64,000 nucleotides of DNA, taken from assembly GCA_963169355.1 (NCBI GenBank), contig CAUJCR010000047.1:49112-113111 (forward strand), given 5' to 3'. The position numbers were made by a program, and so were the translations under genes. The stretch's first letter is position 1, and every line of letters begins with the position of its first letter. This document shows, in pieces, positions 8,478 through 18,784 of this stretch. The notes under the pieces were generated by a model. It was not told the origin of the DNA and made no database searches. It saw nothing but the letters and a program-made list of their open reading frames with translations. The DNA is from Bacteroidota bacterium. Its GTDB lineage: Bacteria > Bacteroidota > Bacteroidia > B-17B0 > Aurantibacillaceae.

Positions 8478-11400
8478 ATGAAAAGAATCTTATCCTTATT
8501 TTTTATTGTTCTATCTAATTATATGCTGGCTCAAACAATCTCTACGCCATCTTATCAAGCATATAATGTAACCCTAACTAATATTTCAACAACCTCTATG
8601 AAAGTAGACTGGACTTCAGGTGCTGGTGCATATGAAATTGTAATTATTAGACCCGCAATAAGTACAAGAGTAGCTCCTGATAATTCGGATATGGGAACTT
8701 ATTCTGCAAACACAGTTTATGGAAGTGGTACAAACTTAGGTTCTAGTAATTATGTAGTTTATAAAGGATCTGGTAACTCGGTAACCGTAACTGGACTTAT
8801 TCCTGATGTAAACTACGAGGTCGTTGTATATAGCTACAACTATGGATGCATTTCATATTTTTCTGGCTGTTTAGCTTACGGCTATAAAGTTCATCTAGGA
8901 TATACTACTTCTAATTATGAACAACATTTTACATTAGATAATTCTCCAAGCGCTTATCCAACAATCAATGTAATAGGTACGCCAGGTGCAACAACTGCCA
9001 CCTTAAGTGTTACTGGTTCAGGATTTGACCGCACCTTAATCAGTGTGAGAGAATATACAACTACTGGTTACGCACCTGTTGATGGCACTTATTATACTCC
9101 ATCTACATCATACGGAAGCGGTAGCCAAGTAGGTGGAACTGGAACAAATAATTTTTGTACTTATTTTACTAGTCCAAGTGGGACTAACAATTTAACAAAT
9201 CTAAAACCCGCAACCACCTATTGGGCAAGAGCTTATTCGTGTAATGGTCAGGGTTCTTCTACAAATAATAGCTTTAATTATTATAGCTACAACGCCATCT
9301 CATTCTCTACATACAATACTCCACCAACCATTAATTCAATTTCAAATTATACACTCTGCCAAGATGCACCTACTACTACGGTTTCTTTATCGGGTATAGG
9401 TGATGGAAGTGCTGCTGAAACCCAAACATTAACTTTAAGTGCTTATTCTAGCAACACTGCTTTAATTCCTAACCCATCTGTTACATATACAAGTCCTAAT
9501 AGTACTGGAACACTTACCTTTAAACCAAATGCTGGACAATCTGGTACAGCTATTATCTCAGTGTATGTAGATGATGGAGGACCAAATAATAGCCAAACTA
9601 TTAAAACTTTTACAGTAACTGTAAAAGGTATTCCTTATGCTGCTGGAGCTATAAGTACAGCTACAACAACACTTTGTAAAGTAAAGAATGGTGTTGTATT
9701 CTCTGTTCCAACTATTTCAAATACAACTACCTATAATTGGTCTTTACCACCAAATGCTACTATAACTGCAGGTGCTAACACCAATTCAATTACAGTTAAC
9801 TTTAACACTACCGCTAATTCATCTTATATTTCAGTGTATGGAAGTAACTCCAATGGCTGTGGCAATGGCTCATCATCTTATCTTTTACTAAATTTTGATA
9901 ATGTTCCTACAACCTCAAATGCTGGACCAAACCAATCAATATGTAACAATATTACTGCAATGGCTGCTAATACCCCATCTATAGGTAATGGCGCATGGAC
10001 CTATTGTTCAACTGGCCTAGGAAATTTATCTTCTACTGTTACTCCAAATGCTAATTTATCAGTTGCCAATAATCAAACTGTAACCGCTGTATGGACAGTT
10101 ACAAATGGCGTTTGCCCTGCTAGTAGTTCAACTGTAGTGGTTACTAATATTTTTGGTTCACCTAGTTGCTCACCAAAAGCAGAATTTGTTGTAAGCAATA
10201 CCCAACCTTGCGTTGGAACAGCTGTAACATTTACAAATTCATCTATTCAAGCACCAGGCCCTAATACTTATACTTGGACTTTTGGCGCAGGAGCTACACC
10301 AGCTACTTCTACTTCAACAGCATCTGCAATAACAGTTACATATACAACCGCAGGTGCCAAAACTGTTACGTTATCAATGAATGCAGGTGGAGGTGATTTA
10401 ACTATGGTAAAAACAAATTACATTAATGTTATTACAACACCTGCATCACCAAGTACTATATTTGGTAATAGTACTGTTTGCCAAGGGCAAACAGGTGAGT
10501 CTTTCTTTGTAAATACAGTTACTGATGCTACAAGTTATAACTGGACATTCCCAAGTGGTGTTTCATTAAATACAGGTAGTAATACCAATGCCATAACTGC
10601 TAACTTTTCTACTACCGCAACCAGTGGAAATATCGGTGTATCGGCCGTAAATGTTTGTGGTAGCAGCGCACCAACTACAAAAAGTGTTACTGTAAATCCT
10701 TTACCAACACTTGCCTCTGCTATCACGGGTAGCTCTACAGTATGCCAAGGTCAAAATGCTATTGTATATGTTGCAAACAACTTAAATAATGGTTTATCAT
10801 ATACATGGGCTACTCCAAATGGTTGTAATATTATAGCAGGATTAAATACACGTACAATCACTGTTAGTTATGATAATTCATCTACATCAGGTACAATGAG
10901 TGTTTATGGAACAAATGGATGTGGAGATGGAGCAATGCGTAATAAAGCCATTACTGTAAATCCTTTACCTGGTGCTGCAGGCGCTATTTCTGGTTCAGCT
11001 AACAATGCTCTTTGTCCTTTACCTACTAATATTAACTATTCTATTTCTCCGGTTAGTAACGCCACTAGCTATACTTGGATTTATCCAAACGGTTATAACG
11101 TTGTGAGTGGTTTAAATACTAACTCATTATTTTTAGACGCTACCTTAAATGCTAATAGTGGTGGAATAAAAGTAGTAGCTAATAATGCTTGTGGAAGTGG
11201 TGATACATCAAGCGTACTTATGGTAAATGTAAAGCAATTACCTACTCAACAACTTTGTGTAGTAACAGTTGATACAACCTCTAATTACAATGAAATATTT
11301 TGGCAAAAGGGTGGTGCATCTGATGTAGATAGCTTTAGAGTATATAGAATGTTATCTGCATCTTTAGATACACTAATTGGTACTGTTGATTTTGCTGACC

Positions 11401-12095
11401 TAGGAAGATTGGTGGATAGTACCGCAAATCCAAATGTAACAAGCTATACCTACAAGATTTCAGCTGTTGATAGTTGTGGGCATGAAGGACCAAAGAGTGC
11501 CATTCATCAAAGCATCCACCTTCAAAGTATTTACAGTCCAGCTCCTCAAAAAATGGATTTAAGTTGGAACTTATACGTTGGAGCACCCGTTGATAATTAC
11601 CGTGTAATGCGAGACACTAACAATTCTGGTAATTGGATTGTTTTAGCAAATAATTTAGCTCCTAACGCTACTAGTTTTACTGATTATGGAATACCAGCAG
11701 GAGCTAACTCAGTACAGTATCGTGTTGATGTTGTGTGGTTAAATACATGCGATCCAACAGCTAAAGTGGCTCAAAGTATTATTAATACTACCAAATCAAA
11801 TACAAAAGATTTTGTAATTGGTACACCTACGAGCTTAAGTAAACAAACTGACCTTTTAAATTCAGTAAGTTTATTCCCAAATCCTACGAAAGATTATTTT
11901 GAGATTAAATTAAACTCAGGAGTTGAAAATCTAAACATTAAAATTTTAAACCAACTAGGTAGCATTGTAAAAACTATACCTGCTGGTGCAACAGATCATG
12001 TTTCGGTAAATATTAATGATTTAAGTTCTGGAGTTTATTATATCGTTGTAAAAACACCATTTGGTTCAGTAACCAAACGCTTGAGTAAAATGTAA
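8478..12095 (+). CDS. Large T9SS-secreted adhesin-like protein with Ig/PKD-type repeats
   Basis: A 1205-residue secreted protein. Residues 1-18 are a signal peptide (ending NYMLAQ). Fibronectin-III-like modules follow (about 20-290), then repeated Ig/PKD-like modules of about 90 residues, several with the pattern 'G-x-x-x-V-C-Q-G-Q' and 'Y-x-W-x-x-P' (about 390-920), one PKD-like unit with YTWTFGAG (about 600), two more FN3-like units, and a type A T9SS sorting domain at about 1125-1205 (SLFPNPTKDYFEIKL ... GVYYIVVKT ... KRL). Probably cell-surface or released; ligand unknown. The repeats have diverged in protein, not recently duplicated in DNA. A strong hairpin terminator follows. Confidence 0.88.
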   Translation: MKRILSLFFIVLSNYMLAQTISTPSYQAYNVTLTNISTTSMKVDWTSGAGAYEIVIIRPAISTRVAPDNSDMGTYSANTVYGSGTNLGSSNYVVYKGSGNSVTVTGLIPDVNYEVVVYSYNYGCISYFSGCLAYGYKVHLGYTTSNYEQHFTLDNSPSAYPTINVIGTPGATTATLSVTGSGFDRTLISVREYTTTGYAPVDGTYYTPSTSYGSGSQVGGTGTNNFCTYFTSPSGTNNLTNLKPATTYWARAYSCNGQGSSTNNSFNYYSYNAISFSTYNTPPTINSISNYTLCQDAPTTTVSLSGIGDGSAAETQTLTLSAYSSNTALIPNPSVTYTSPNSTGTLTFKPNAGQSGTAIISVYVDDGGPNNSQTIKTFTVTVKGIPYAAGAISTATTTLCKVKNGVVFSVPTISNTTTYNWSLPPNATITAGANTNSITVNFNTTANSSYISVYGSNSNGCGNGSSSYLLLNFDNVPTTSNAGPNQSICNNITAMAANTPSIGNGAWTYCSTGLGNLSSTVTPNANLSVANNQTVTAVWTVTNGVCPASSSTVVVTNIFGSPSCSPKAEFVVSNTQPCVGTAVTFTNSSIQAPGPNTYTWTFGAGATPATSTSTASAITVTYTTAGAKTVTLSMNAGGGDLTMVKTNYINVITTPASPSTIFGNSTVCQGQTGESFFVNTVTDATSYNWTFPSGVSLNTGSNTNAITANFSTTATSGNIGVSAVNVCGSSAPTTKSVTVNPLPTLASAITGSSTVCQGQNAIVYVANNLNNGLSYTWATPNGCNIIAGLNTRTITVSYDNSSTSGTMSVYGTNGCGDGAMRNKAITVNPLPGAAGAISGSANNALCPLPTNINYSISPVSNATSYTWIYPNGYNVVSGLNTNSLFLDATLNANSGGIKVVANNACGSGDTSSVLMVNVKQLPTQQLCVVTVDTTSNYNEIFWQKGGASDVDSFRVYRMLSASLDTLIGTVDFADLGRLVDSTANPNVTSYTYKISAVDSCGHEGPKSAIHQSIHLQSIYSPAPQKMDLSWNLYVGAPVDNYRVMRDTNNSGNWIVLANNLAPNATSFTDYGIPAGANSVQYRVDVVWLNTCDPTAKVAQSIINTTKSNTKDFVIGTPTSLSKQTDLLNSVSLFPNPTKDYFEIKLNSGVENLNIKILNQLGSIVKTIPAGATDHVSVNINDLSSGVYYIVVKTPFGSVTKRLSKM

Positions 12096-12114
12096 TAAAA
12101 TACTTTATTCTTAT

Positions 12115-12149
12115 AAAAAAGGCTGTTCTTGTAAGACAGCCTTTTTTTT
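12115..12149 (+). terminator. Rho-independent terminator after the large secreted protein
   Basis: GGCTGT pairs with ACAGCC (with a bulged T and a short extension), flanked by an A-run before and a T-run after. It lies 20 bases after the stop at 12095 and separates this gene from the propeller protein. Confidence 0.85.
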
Positions 12150-12173
12150 ATTACATTTATTCGCCCTTTAAAA

Positions 12174-15100
12174 ATGTTTAAAAAAATAAGTTATATATTT
12201 TTCTTCTTATGCTTTGGAATTCATTTTACAAAGGCTCAGGATTTTAACTTTAAGAACTATAGTCAAAAACAGGGTCTAGTTAATCCCAGTGTAAAATGCA
12301 TCTTTCAAGACAGCTATGGTTATATTTGGTTTGCGACACAAGGTGGAGGCATCAGCAGATTTGATGGTAATACCTTTACAAATTATGATAAACAAGACGG
12401 ACTTATAGGCAACGATGTCGTTTGCATTACCGAAGATTCTGAAAAAAATATATGGATTGGAACTGTAGATGGTGTTTCTAAATTTAATAGAAAAACATTT
12501 ACGAATTATTCTACTAAAAATGGATTAAAAGAAAATAGGGTATTTCATATTCTATGTGACGGAACAAAAACTTGGATTTCTACTTTTGGTGGAGGCATTG
12601 CTATTCTTGAAAATAAAACGTTTACGTATTTAACTACCGAAAATGGGCTCAGCTCCGATAAAGTATTTAGTGTTTATAAAGACAAAGGCGGAAAATACTG
12701 GATAGGAACCAGTAAAGGTGGAATCAATATTTATAACGGAAAATCGTTTACCGTTATTAAAGAATCTAAAAATTTCAATTCTGCATCTGCATTTTGTTTT
12801 TTAGAAGCTACTGATGGAAAATTGTGGATAGGTACCCCCGGAAAAGGTATCTTTTACATCGAAAATAATACATTTAATCAATTTGACATCCCACTTATCA
12901 ATACCGACTACATCTCTGGGATTATTCAAGATAAGCAAAGAAACATTTGGTGTGCTACCGAACATGGCGTACTAAAAATTAGCCCTAATAAAAAATATAA
13001 ATTCTTTAATACAGAAAATGGTTTAGCTGGAACCGACATTTCCTCTATTATGTGCGACTATGAGGGCGAAGTTTGGTTATCCTGTTTTGGAACAGGCGTG
13101 TATAAACTTACCAATGAAGCACTATCTGTTTTTACTAAGCAACATGGTTTAAATGAAAATAGAGTGTTATCACTATGTCAAAAAGGCGAAGGATTTTATT
13201 TAAGCACAACCCAAGGGATTAATTACTTTAATAACGGGAGTATTGAAAGTGTTAATCTCCCTGATAAATTACAAGGCAATTTGATTACTTCTATGTTCCA
13301 AGAGAACAATACATTATATGTTGGTACTGAAAGCAAAGGCTTATTTATTTTATCAATTAAATCCAACACTACATTGCAGTTAATAAAACACATTGATAAA
13401 ATTGACACATTCCCAATAAAAACAATAATATCAAATATTCAAAAAGAGAATGACCATATTTGGTTAAGTTTATATGGGGGTGGCATCATTAAATTAAACA
13501 ATACTACTTTCGAGTTATTTAATACCGAAAATAATTTGCTTCCAACCAATGACATATCATGTATTCACTTATTCAACAATAACTTATGGATAGGAACTAT
13601 TGGAGAAGGTTTACTTAAATTAAACACCTTTACTAAAGAACTTACAAAATATAACTCCGAACAAAATTTTACCAGTAAGAATATCTTTTCAATTAACCAT
13701 ATCAATCAAGATATTGTTGTAGGTACAATAGATGAAGGATTATTTATTCAGAAAGACAACCAGTTTTTAAATTTTAGTAAAAAATCAGGAATACTCAGTA
13801 ACTCAATTAACTCTATTCAGACACAAAACAATAATACTATATGGATTGGAACCGACCAAGGAATTAACAAGCTAGTACTAAACAATGATTACTCAATTAA
13901 AACGATAAAATCTTACACCGATGAAGATGGTCTTAAATCAACAGCTATAGAACAAAATGCAAGCCTTATACATAACGGATTGGTATATTTTGGTACAAAT
14001 GAAGGTTTGGTTTCATATAATGCTAAAGAAGATATTGTATCTAACGAGAAACCAAAAATAGTCATCAGTAGAATTTTATTAAAACATGCCGACATAGATT
14101 CTACAAAAGTTCAGTATAATTCCATTTCAAAATTAGGTTTACTTTTAAATCCAATATTTAATTACAAACAAAATGACTTAACTTTTAAGTTTAAAGCATT
14201 ATCAACACAAACTTATAATTATCAGTTTTTACTTGATGGTTACGATAAAGATTGGTCGCCGCTACAAACCAACACCGAAGCCATTTTTACAAATCTTTCG
14301 CCAGGAAAATACACCTTCAAACTAAAAGCCATTAATAAATACAACATTGAAAGTGATGTGTTAGAATACGATTTTGAGATTACACCTCCATTTTATATGC
14401 GTTGGTGGTTTTTTGTTTTATCTTTTATAGTTCTTATTTCATCCATCGTTTTATTTATTAAGTATCGTACTCAGAAGCTTTTACACGAGAAACAAATACT
14501 TGAAACTAAAGTAGCCGAAAGAACATCGGAGCTTAAAAGCGCTAACACCAACTTAAACATTGCCATAGAAGAAATAAAAGATAGCATCAATTATGCCGAA
14601 CGTATTCAAAGTTCTATCCTTCCTGATAAGTCTGTAATTAAAGACTATTTACCAAATCATTTTATTTTATTTAAACCAAGAGATGTTGTAAGTGGTGACT
14701 TCTATTGGTTTAATCAACTAGAAGATAAATTGTTTTTTGCCTGTGTAGATTGTACTGGACACGGCGTTCCTGGGGCATTTATGAGTATGATTGGCAACTC
14801 ATTATTAAATGAGATTATACTTACTAAAAAAATAACAAGCCCATCAGCTATTTTATCTAGTTTAAATAGAAGTATTTTTAAGGTGCTAAAACAAAACACA
14901 TCACAATCCAGAGATGGTATGGATATGGCATTGTGTATGATTGATAAAAAGAATAATACTTTAACTTATGCAGGAGCCAATAGAGAATTATTACACATTA
15001 GGAATCATCAACTAACCGAAATAAAACCCACTAAAAGTGCGATTGGCGGTTTTACAGATTCCAACACTGTATTCCCAGAAACAGTGATACACCTTGAACC

Positions 15101-15320
15101 AGACGATTTATTTTATATGTCAACCGATGGTTATGCCGATCAGTTTGGGGGCGAAAAAGGTAAAAAATTAATGACCAAAAATTATAAAGACTTCTTAATT
15201 CAAATTCATTCCCTTTCAATGGACGAACAACAAAAAGCTTTAGACGAAAAAATTTCGAATTGGATGGGAAATGCTTACGCACAAGTAGATGATATCTTAG
15301 TAATTGGCATAAAACCATAA
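12174..15320 (+). CDS. Two-component-type beta-propeller sensor with SpoIIE phosphatase output
   Basis: A 1048-residue membrane sensor. It has a signal peptide (about 1-21), an extracytoplasmic region of Reg_prop repeats (about 30-640; recurring 'W-I-G-T-x-x-G-(G/V)' units such as IWIGTVDGVSKF), a Y_Y_Y-type beta-sandwich (about 665-740, with YQFLLDGYDKDW), one membrane helix at about 742-764, a coiled coil, and a SpoIIE/PP2C serine phosphatase domain (about 820-1048) with KPRDVVSGDFYWF, DCTGHGVPGAFMSM and DDILVIGIKP. It is a hybrid in which the usual histidine-kinase output is replaced by a phosphatase, likely acting on an anti-sigma/STAS-type switch. The STAS-like protein at 6733 is only a speculative partner. 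Confidence 0.88.
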   Translation: MFKKISYIFFFLCFGIHFTKAQDFNFKNYSQKQGLVNPSVKCIFQDSYGYIWFATQGGGISRFDGNTFTNYDKQDGLIGNDVVCITEDSEKNIWIGTVDGVSKFNRKTFTNYSTKNGLKENRVFHILCDGTKTWISTFGGGIAILENKTFTYLTTENGLSSDKVFSVYKDKGGKYWIGTSKGGINIYNGKSFTVIKESKNFNSASAFCFLEATDGKLWIGTPGKGIFYIENNTFNQFDIPLINTDYISGIIQDKQRNIWCATEHGVLKISPNKKYKFFNTENGLAGTDISSIMCDYEGEVWLSCFGTGVYKLTNEALSVFTKQHGLNENRVLSLCQKGEGFYLSTTQGINYFNNGSIESVNLPDKLQGNLITSMFQENNTLYVGTESKGLFILSIKSNTTLQLIKHIDKIDTFPIKTIISNIQKENDHIWLSLYGGGIIKLNNTTFELFNTENNLLPTNDISCIHLFNNNLWIGTIGEGLLKLNTFTKELTKYNSEQNFTSKNIFSINHINQDIVVGTIDEGLFIQKDNQFLNFSKKSGILSNSINSIQTQNNNTIWIGTDQGINKLVLNNDYSIKTIKSYTDEDGLKSTAIEQNASLIHNGLVYFGTNEGLVSYNAKEDIVSNEKPKIVISRILLKHADIDSTKVQYNSISKLGLLLNPIFNYKQNDLTFKFKALSTQTYNYQFLLDGYDKDWSPLQTNTEAIFTNLSPGKYTFKLKAINKYNIESDVLEYDFEITPPFYMRWWFFVLSFIVLISSIVLFIKYRTQKLLHEKQILETKVAERTSELKSANTNLNIAIEEIKDSINYAERIQSSILPDKSVIKDYLPNHFILFKPRDVVSGDFYWFNQLEDKLFFACVDCTGHGVPGAFMSMIGNSLLNEIILTKKITSPSAILSSLNRSIFKVLKQNTSQSRDGMDMALCMIDKKNNTLTYAGANRELLHIRNHQLTEIKPTKSAIGGFTDSNTVFPETVIHLEPDDLFYMSTDGYADQFGGEKGKKLMTKNYKDFLIQIHSLSMDEQQKALDEKISNWMGNAYAQVDDILVIGIKP

Positions 15321-15465
15321 TTACTTACATTTTATAATTGCTAATTTCCTCTAAAATCAATAAACCTTTTGTATATTCGTTTCGATTTTATTGACTCTTA
15401 AAAAAAGCTAAAAATAAAATAATTAATTTTTTGAACCGTTTAAAACACTCAACTTCGTTTCATAT

Positions 15466-17181
15466 ATGGGTAATTACATTTTCTTAGTATTAGTATTAAT
15501 TTCGTTTGTAGGACTGTACAAAATTTTTGAAAAAGCTGGCTTACCAGCTTGGAAAGCATTAATACCAATTTATAACTTCTGGGAACTTGGTTCTATTATT
15601 AATCGCCCAAAGTGGTGGGGATTAATAATGATTGTGCCTGGTGTAAACCTTATTATGTATGGCGTTTATGGCTTTCATTTAGCACGTGCTTTTAAAAAAC
15701 GTATGAATAACGACTTAATTATAGCCTCTTTAATGCCGTATTTGTACTTTGCTTATTTAGGCTTTCATAAAGACTTAAAATATTTTGGTGTTTCTGATAT
15801 TAAAACAGAGTCTTCGTTTATTAAAAACTGGGCAGATCCTATCATCTTTGCAGTAGTGGCGGCCTCTATTATTCGTGGATTTTTCTTCGAGGCATTTACA
15901 ATTCCAACATCTTCTCTCGAAAAATCTTTAATGGTTGGCGATTTCTTATTTGTAAATAAAATATGCTATGGAGCTAAAGTTCCACAAACACCCATTGCTT
16001 TCCCGTTTGCACATCACACTTTACCTTTTACCACCGAAACACAATCTTACCTTGAATGGATAAAACTACCTTACATGCGTTTACCAGGTTATTCTAAACC
16101 TGCAAAAGGAGAGATTATTGTGTTTAATTATCCAGATGGCGATACCGTTACAACAGGTACTCAACAATTTACCAGTTATTATGAAATGGTGCGTCGTTTT
16201 GGTTATACTAATATGAGTAACCCAAATTTTATGGTTGACTTAGGAGGGATGAGGATTAAAAATGGAAAAAAAGTTGGACGACCTGTAGATAAACGCGAAC
16301 ACTATGTAAAACGTTGTGTAGCAACTGCTGGAGATAAATTAGAAATTAAAGATGGTGAAATATATATCAACGATGTAAAACAGGATATGCCTGAACATGC
16401 TCAACATTTCCACCGTGTTAAAGTTTTAAACCAAGTATTACAAATAGATGAAACGTTTTTAGACAAACATGATATTTATGTAACCGAAGCGTATCCTATT
16501 GCTAATAATGCCGACACAACTGTATATATTTTAAATATGCCTGCTGATGTTGCAACTCAATTAAAAAACACACCAGGTGTAGTAGATGTACAACGAGTAA
16601 TTGAACCTAAAGGAGAATACAGTTCGAGTATATTCCCTCACAACCCTCGTTACCCTTGGAATAACGACAACTTTGGACCTTTCACATTACCTAAAGCTGG
16701 GATGACAGTAAAAATTGATACTAGTAACCTATGCTTGTATGAAAAAATGCTCACCACTTACGATAACGGCATTCATCAAGTTACCACATCGGGTGCACAA
16801 GTATTGTATGATGGCTTACCTATTACCGAGTACACTTTTAAACAAGATTATTATTGGATGATGGGAGATAATCGTCATAACTCAGCCGATAGTCGTAGTT
16901 GGGGCGTGGTACCATTTGATCATATTGTAGGTCGTCCTGTATTTGTGTGGTTTAGTATGAAAGATCCTAAAAACAACCCAGTGAGTGGTAATGGCGTTAT
17001 CAGTTCTTTATCTAAAAACTCCAAAGAAGGTAAATACCGTTGGGAACGTTTTATGTGTTATGTAGGCGAAAATGGCTTAGTATCTTGGAAAATACCAGTG
17101 GCTATTCTCGTTGCCTTAGGCTTTGGTTACAACTATTGGAGCAAAAAAAGAAAAGCTAAAACAGCTCCTGCCAAAAAATAA
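15466..17181 (+). CDS. lepB: Signal peptidase I, long Bacteroidota form
   Basis: Removes signal peptides from exported proteins at the inner membrane. The 571-residue length, about twice the E. coli enzyme, is normal for this phylum. Residues 1-115 are an extra N-terminal hydrophobic domain (DUF5684-like, LPAWKALIPIYNFWELG). Another membrane helix spans about 123-142, followed by the catalytic box IPTSSLEKSLMVGD with Ser150 as probable nucleophile, Lys282 in HYVKRCVATAGD as general base, and the late box GDNRHNSADSRSWG. A long insertion separates the boxes, and a C-terminal membrane helix plus basic tail closes the protein. Its stop overlaps the ATG of the DUF3820 gene. Confidence 0.93.
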   Translation: MGNYIFLVLVLISFVGLYKIFEKAGLPAWKALIPIYNFWELGSIINRPKWWGLIMIVPGVNLIMYGVYGFHLARAFKKRMNNDLIIASLMPYLYFAYLGFHKDLKYFGVSDIKTESSFIKNWADPIIFAVVAASIIRGFFFEAFTIPTSSLEKSLMVGDFLFVNKICYGAKVPQTPIAFPFAHHTLPFTTETQSYLEWIKLPYMRLPGYSKPAKGEIIVFNYPDGDTVTTGTQQFTSYYEMVRRFGYTNMSNPNFMVDLGGMRIKNGKKVGRPVDKREHYVKRCVATAGDKLEIKDGEIYINDVKQDMPEHAQHFHRVKVLNQVLQIDETFLDKHDIYVTEAYPIANNADTTVYILNMPADVATQLKNTPGVVDVQRVIEPKGEYSSSIFPHNPRYPWNNDNFGPFTLPKAGMTVKIDTSNLCLYEKMLTTYDNGIHQVTTSGAQVLYDGLPITEYTFKQDYYWMMGDNRHNSADSRSWGVVPFDHIVGRPVFVWFSMKDPKNNPVSGNGVISSLSKNSKEGKYRWERFMCYVGENGLVSWKIPVAILVALGFGYNYWSKKRKAKTAPAKK

Positions 17182-17396
17182 TGTTTAACCCACAGTTATT
17201 AATTGATTTGGTAACAACCCCCATGCCTTTTGGTAGATACAAAGGTGTAATTATTTCACAATTACCAGTGTCGTACTTAGAGTGGTTTAACAGACAGGGT
17301 TTCCCAAAAGGCAAACTTGGCGTTTTATTAGCTACCATGTACGAAATTAAACTCAATGGTTTAGAAGATTTACTTAAACCATTAAACCCAAAATAA
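17181..17396 (+). CDS. DUF3820 family small protein
   Basis: A 71-residue protein matching the conserved DUF3820 pattern: MPFGRYKGVIISQLPVSYLEW followed by a short helix and a leucine-rich end. Members are small cytoplasmic proteins of unknown function; the MPFG-x-Y-K-G motif also occurs next to exonuclease domains. Its ATG overlaps the lepB stop (TAATG), so it is translationally coupled to lepB, and it is followed by the helicase gene's own promoter. Confidence 0.8.
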   Translation: MFNPQLLIDLVTTPMPFGRYKGVIISQLPVSYLEWFNRQGFPKGKLGVLLATMYEIKLNGLEDLLKPLNPK

Positions 17397-17411
17397 ACGA
17401 GTATTTTAATG

Positions 17412-17419
17412 TATCTTTG
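17412..17419 (+). promoter_or_regulatory. Bacteroidota -7 promoter element (TATCTTTG)
   Basis: A perfect TAnnTTTG match 14 bases before the ATG of the DEAD-box helicase. It implies a very short 5' leader. Confidence 0.6.
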
Positions 17420-17433
17420 CCAAAAACAAAGGT

Positions 17434-18771
17434 ATGGCAAGTTTTAAGGACTTAAATTTAAGCAAACAATTACTAAATGCCTTAGCTGATATTGGATTTG
17501 ACACCCCTACTCCAATTCAAGAAAAGGCATTTCCCATCATTTTATCAGGCAGAGATGCAGTAGGCATTGCCCAAACAGGTACTGGTAAAACATTTGCTTA
17601 TTTACTACCTATACTTCGCCAACTTAGCTACTCTGAACAACGTCAACCCCGAGTATTAATTGTAGTTCCTACACGTGAGTTAGTAATGCAAGTGGTAGAA
17701 GAAATTAAAAAACTAACTACCTACATGAGCGTGAGAACGGTTGGTATTTATGGAGGTGGTAATATTAATACTCAAAAACAACAGGTATATGATGGCGTTG
17801 ATATTTTAGTGGCTACACCAGGAAGAGTAATTGACTTAACACATAGTCGAACACTGCAATTTAAAAATATTCAAAAATTAGTTATTGATGAGGTTGATGA
17901 AATGCTCAACTTAGGCTTTAGAGCTCAACTCACTCAATTATTAGATTTACTTCCAGAAAAACGCCAAAACTTGATGTTCTCAGCAACATTAAATGAAGAT
18001 GTAGAGGTAATGATTGAAAAACATTTTAAAAGCCCAGAATATATTGAACTCATTAGCAGAGGTACGCCATTAGAAAAAATAATTCAGCAAGCTTACCAAG
18101 TTCCTAATTTTTACACTAAAGTTAATTTATTAGAGTATTTATTGCAAACAGATAATTCCTTATCAAAGGTGCTATTATTTGTAAAGAACAAGAAAATAGC
18201 CGACGAAATATTTGAAGAATTAAAAGCAGAATTTGAATCAGTAATTGGTGTTATTCACTCTAATAAATCACAACCACAGCGTTTTAGCGCTGTAAAAAAA
18301 TTTGATGAAGGCGAACATCGTTTATTAATTGCAACTGATATTGTAGCAAGAGGTTTGGATTTGAAAGATGTTACACATGTTATTAATTTTGATATGCCTG
18401 CTAAAGAAAGTAGCACCTACATCCATCGAATTGGTAGAACTGGGCGTGCTGATAAAACAGGTATTGCCATCAGTTTCATAACTAAGAAAGATGCACCTAT
18501 TCAGAAACAAATTGAAACCTTAATGAAAAAGAAAATTCAGGTATTGGATTTTCCAAGTGAGGTTGAGATTTCAGAAAACCTAACTAAAGACGAAAAACCA
18601 GTTACAAGAGATAAATCTTTAAAGAAACTACCAAAAATAATTACGCCAACTGGTGCATTTCATGAGAAGAAAGAAAAAAATAAAAAAGTAAATTTAGGAG
18701 GAAAACGCCGTCAGGAAAACAAGCGCCGTATTGCCGAAAAGAGGAACCGACTAAAAAGTAAAGGAAAATAA
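17434..18771 (+). CDS. DEAD-box RNA helicase (RhlE/DbpA-like)
   Basis: ATP-dependent RNA helicase, cytoplasmic, 445 residues. It has the Q motif (FDTPTPIQEKAF), motif I AQTGTGKT (about 47-54), PTREL, TPGR, the Walker B box as DEVD instead of DEAD, motif III SAT, and motifs V/VI (ATDIVARGLD, HRIGRTGR). The C-terminal 75 residues are lysine/arginine-rich, typical of RhlE-type proteins that bind ribosomal RNA. The change of the fourth DEAD residue to D is tolerated in the family. Exact subgroup (rhlE, deaD, dbpA) cannot be fixed by eye. Confidence 0.92.
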   Translation: MASFKDLNLSKQLLNALADIGFDTPTPIQEKAFPIILSGRDAVGIAQTGTGKTFAYLLPILRQLSYSEQRQPRVLIVVPTRELVMQVVEEIKKLTTYMSVRTVGIYGGGNINTQKQQVYDGVDILVATPGRVIDLTHSRTLQFKNIQKLVIDEVDEMLNLGFRAQLTQLLDLLPEKRQNLMFSATLNEDVEVMIEKHFKSPEYIELISRGTPLEKIIQQAYQVPNFYTKVNLLEYLLQTDNSLSKVLLFVKNKKIADEIFEELKAEFESVIGVIHSNKSQPQRFSAVKKFDEGEHRLLIATDIVARGLDLKDVTHVINFDMPAKESSTYIHRIGRTGRADKTGIAISFITKKDAPIQKQIETLMKKKIQVLDFPSEVEISENLTKDEKPVTRDKSLKKLPKIITPTGAFHEKKEKNKKVNLGGKRRQENKRRIAEKRNRLKSKGK

Positions 18772-18776
18772 ATTTG
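18769..18776 (+). promoter_or_regulatory. Bacteroidota -7 promoter element (TAAATTTG)
   Basis: A perfect TAnnTTTG match that uses the helicase stop codon as its first bases and lies 8 bases before the ATG at 18785. Confidence 0.5.
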
Positions 18777-18784
18777 AATAAATT

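Noticed and set aside
15052..15318. 88-codon minus-strand frame
   Set aside because: It lies inside the conserved SpoIIE phosphatase domain on the opposite strand.
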